Below, piece after piece: positions 62,228-64,000 of a DNA stretch of 64,000 bases. The stretch comes from Bacteroidota bacterium (GTDB lineage: Bacteria > Bacteroidota > Bacteroidia > NS11-12g > UBA955). Under the pieces are notes generated by a model. That model was not told the origin of the DNA. It was given only the letters and a program-made list of their open reading frames with translations, and did no database searches. Location of the stretch: positions 38,826 to 102,825 of the forward strand of contig JAURNR010000015.1 in the NCBI GenBank assembly GCA_030830065.1, in the 5' to 3' direction. Position 1 is the first letter of the stretch; each line of letters opens with the position of its first letter. The position numbers and the translations under genes were made by a program.

Positions 62228-63166
62228 CTAAATCATAGGAAATATAACTGATTCCGACTTGTTCTGTTGGAGAGTCAACTTGATCTTTAATTGAATTTGT
62301 TCCTGCATTTTTTTCAATAAATCCCGTTTTACAAAGTGTTCATGCGTAACAATTCCAATACTCCTAACCGGAACAGGTGCCTGTATCTGGAATAAACTAG
62401 CTTTTTCTTCTGCAGAAAATTCTAAGGTTGCTAATTCTGGCAAAAGAGTAAGTCCTTTATTTCGTTTTACAAAACGAATCAGACTATCGATTGAGCCAGC
62501 CCCAAAATTAAAATTGTGCGTACTTGATTTTCCGATTTTAAAATCACAAATATTCAAAACTTGTGCGCTCAAACAGTGCCCTTCTTCCATCAACCAAAGG
62601 TTATCAAAATTTATTTCTGAAATACTAACAATATCTTTCGGATAAGAAACGTCGGTACAATCGAATAGCAGAAACGATTCATTATAAAGAGGTATTTCTG
62701 AAATCTCATTTACATTAATCGGTGTGGCTAAAATTCCTAAATCAAGATCTCTGCGTTTGAGGGAATCTATTATTTGACCAGTCGTCATTTCGGATACCGT
62801 GAATTCCATTTTGGGAAATTGATGAGCAAATTCATTCAAAAAACCAGGCAACAGATAAGGAGCAACTGTAGGAATTACACCAATACTTACATGACCCACG
62901 AAGTCACCCTTCAACAATTGGACCGTCTCCTTAAACTGTTCCATTTCAAAAGATACTATCTTCATTTGACAAATCAATACCTCACCCTCTTTGGTTATGG
63001 AAACCGGTTTCGTTTTTCTGTCGAAAATTTGAATCCCGATCTGGTCCTCTAATTTTCCAATCATTGTGCTGAGGGTAGATTGTGTGATATTACATTTATC
63101 TGCAGCAGCGCTAAAATTACCTAACTCCTTTACAGCAAGTACATATTCTAACTGTTGAATATTCAT
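62228..63166 (-). CDS. oxyR: LysR-family hydrogen-peroxide sensor OxyR (start MNIQQLEYV at 63166)
   Basis: N-terminal HTH MNIQQLEYVLAVKELGNFSAAADKCNITQSTLSTMIGKLED; redox motif GHCLSAQVLNIC; divergent from katG. Confidence 0.9.
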   Translation of the reverse strand: MNIQQLEYVLAVKELGNFSAAADKCNITQSTLSTMIGKLEDQIGIQIFDRKTKPVSITKEGEVLICQMKIVSFEMEQFKETVQLLKGDFVGHVSIGVIPTVAPYLLPGFLNEFAHQFPKMEFTVSEMTTGQIIDSLKRRDLDLGILATPINVNEISEIPLYNESFLLFDCTDVSYPKDIVSISEINFDNLWLMEEGHCLSAQVLNICDFKIGKSSTHNFNFGAGSIDSLIRFVKRNKGLTLLPELATLEFSAEEKASLFQIQAPVPVRSIGIVTHEHFVKRDLLKKMQEQIQLKIKLTLQQNKSESVIFPMI

Positions 63167-63222
63167 TGATTTTATCAATATTAGTATCTAAACATTCGTT
63201 TTTATCAATCAAATTACGGAAA

Positions 63223-63230
63223 TAAATTTG
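63223..63230 (+). promoter_or_regulatory. Candidate katG -7 box (TAAATTTG) in the oxyR-katG divergent region
   Basis: Match to TAnnTTTG, 22 nt from ATG 63252. Confidence 0.45.
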
Positions 63231-63248
63231 AAATTAACCAAACTATAA

Positions 63249-64000
<752 letters not shown>

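Overview
AT-rich Bacteroidota-type chromosomal window. It begins inside sucD (5'-truncated) and ends inside katG (3'-truncated). Flanking housekeeping genes are lolA-like, ftsK, rnz, a GT9 glycosyltransferase, a cyclase-family hydrolase, aat, trmB, yigZ/IMPACT, an EamA transporter, ribD and nhaA on the left, and a DUF3078 protein, a TonB-type beta-barrel, a cryptochrome/photolyase-family protein, a lipoprotein, oxyR and katG on the right. The centre (~13.1-56.1 kb) is a type IX secretion (T9SS) adhesin locus: three very large cysteine-bearing modular surface proteins (8574, 2008 and 2178 aa) with gliding-motility/CHU_C-type C-termini, two PorP/SprF-like proteins, a PorE/OmpA-like protein and a small secreted barrel-like protein. 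The most interesting signal is in the 25.7-kb gene. Its ~72 PKD-like modules (~91 aa each) carry a higher-order periodicity of five modules (~455 aa, ~1.37 kb), visible in linker residues and subfamily motifs over ~50 modules. Other points of interest: a photolyase-family protein lacking the expected Fe-S cysteines, a KatG with an apparent Sec signal peptide next to an OxyR with both redox cysteines, a G7 tract at the extreme 3' end of the giant adhesin gene, and repeated TAnnTTTG boxes almost abutting start codons. Everything is from reading the sequence; no searches were run.
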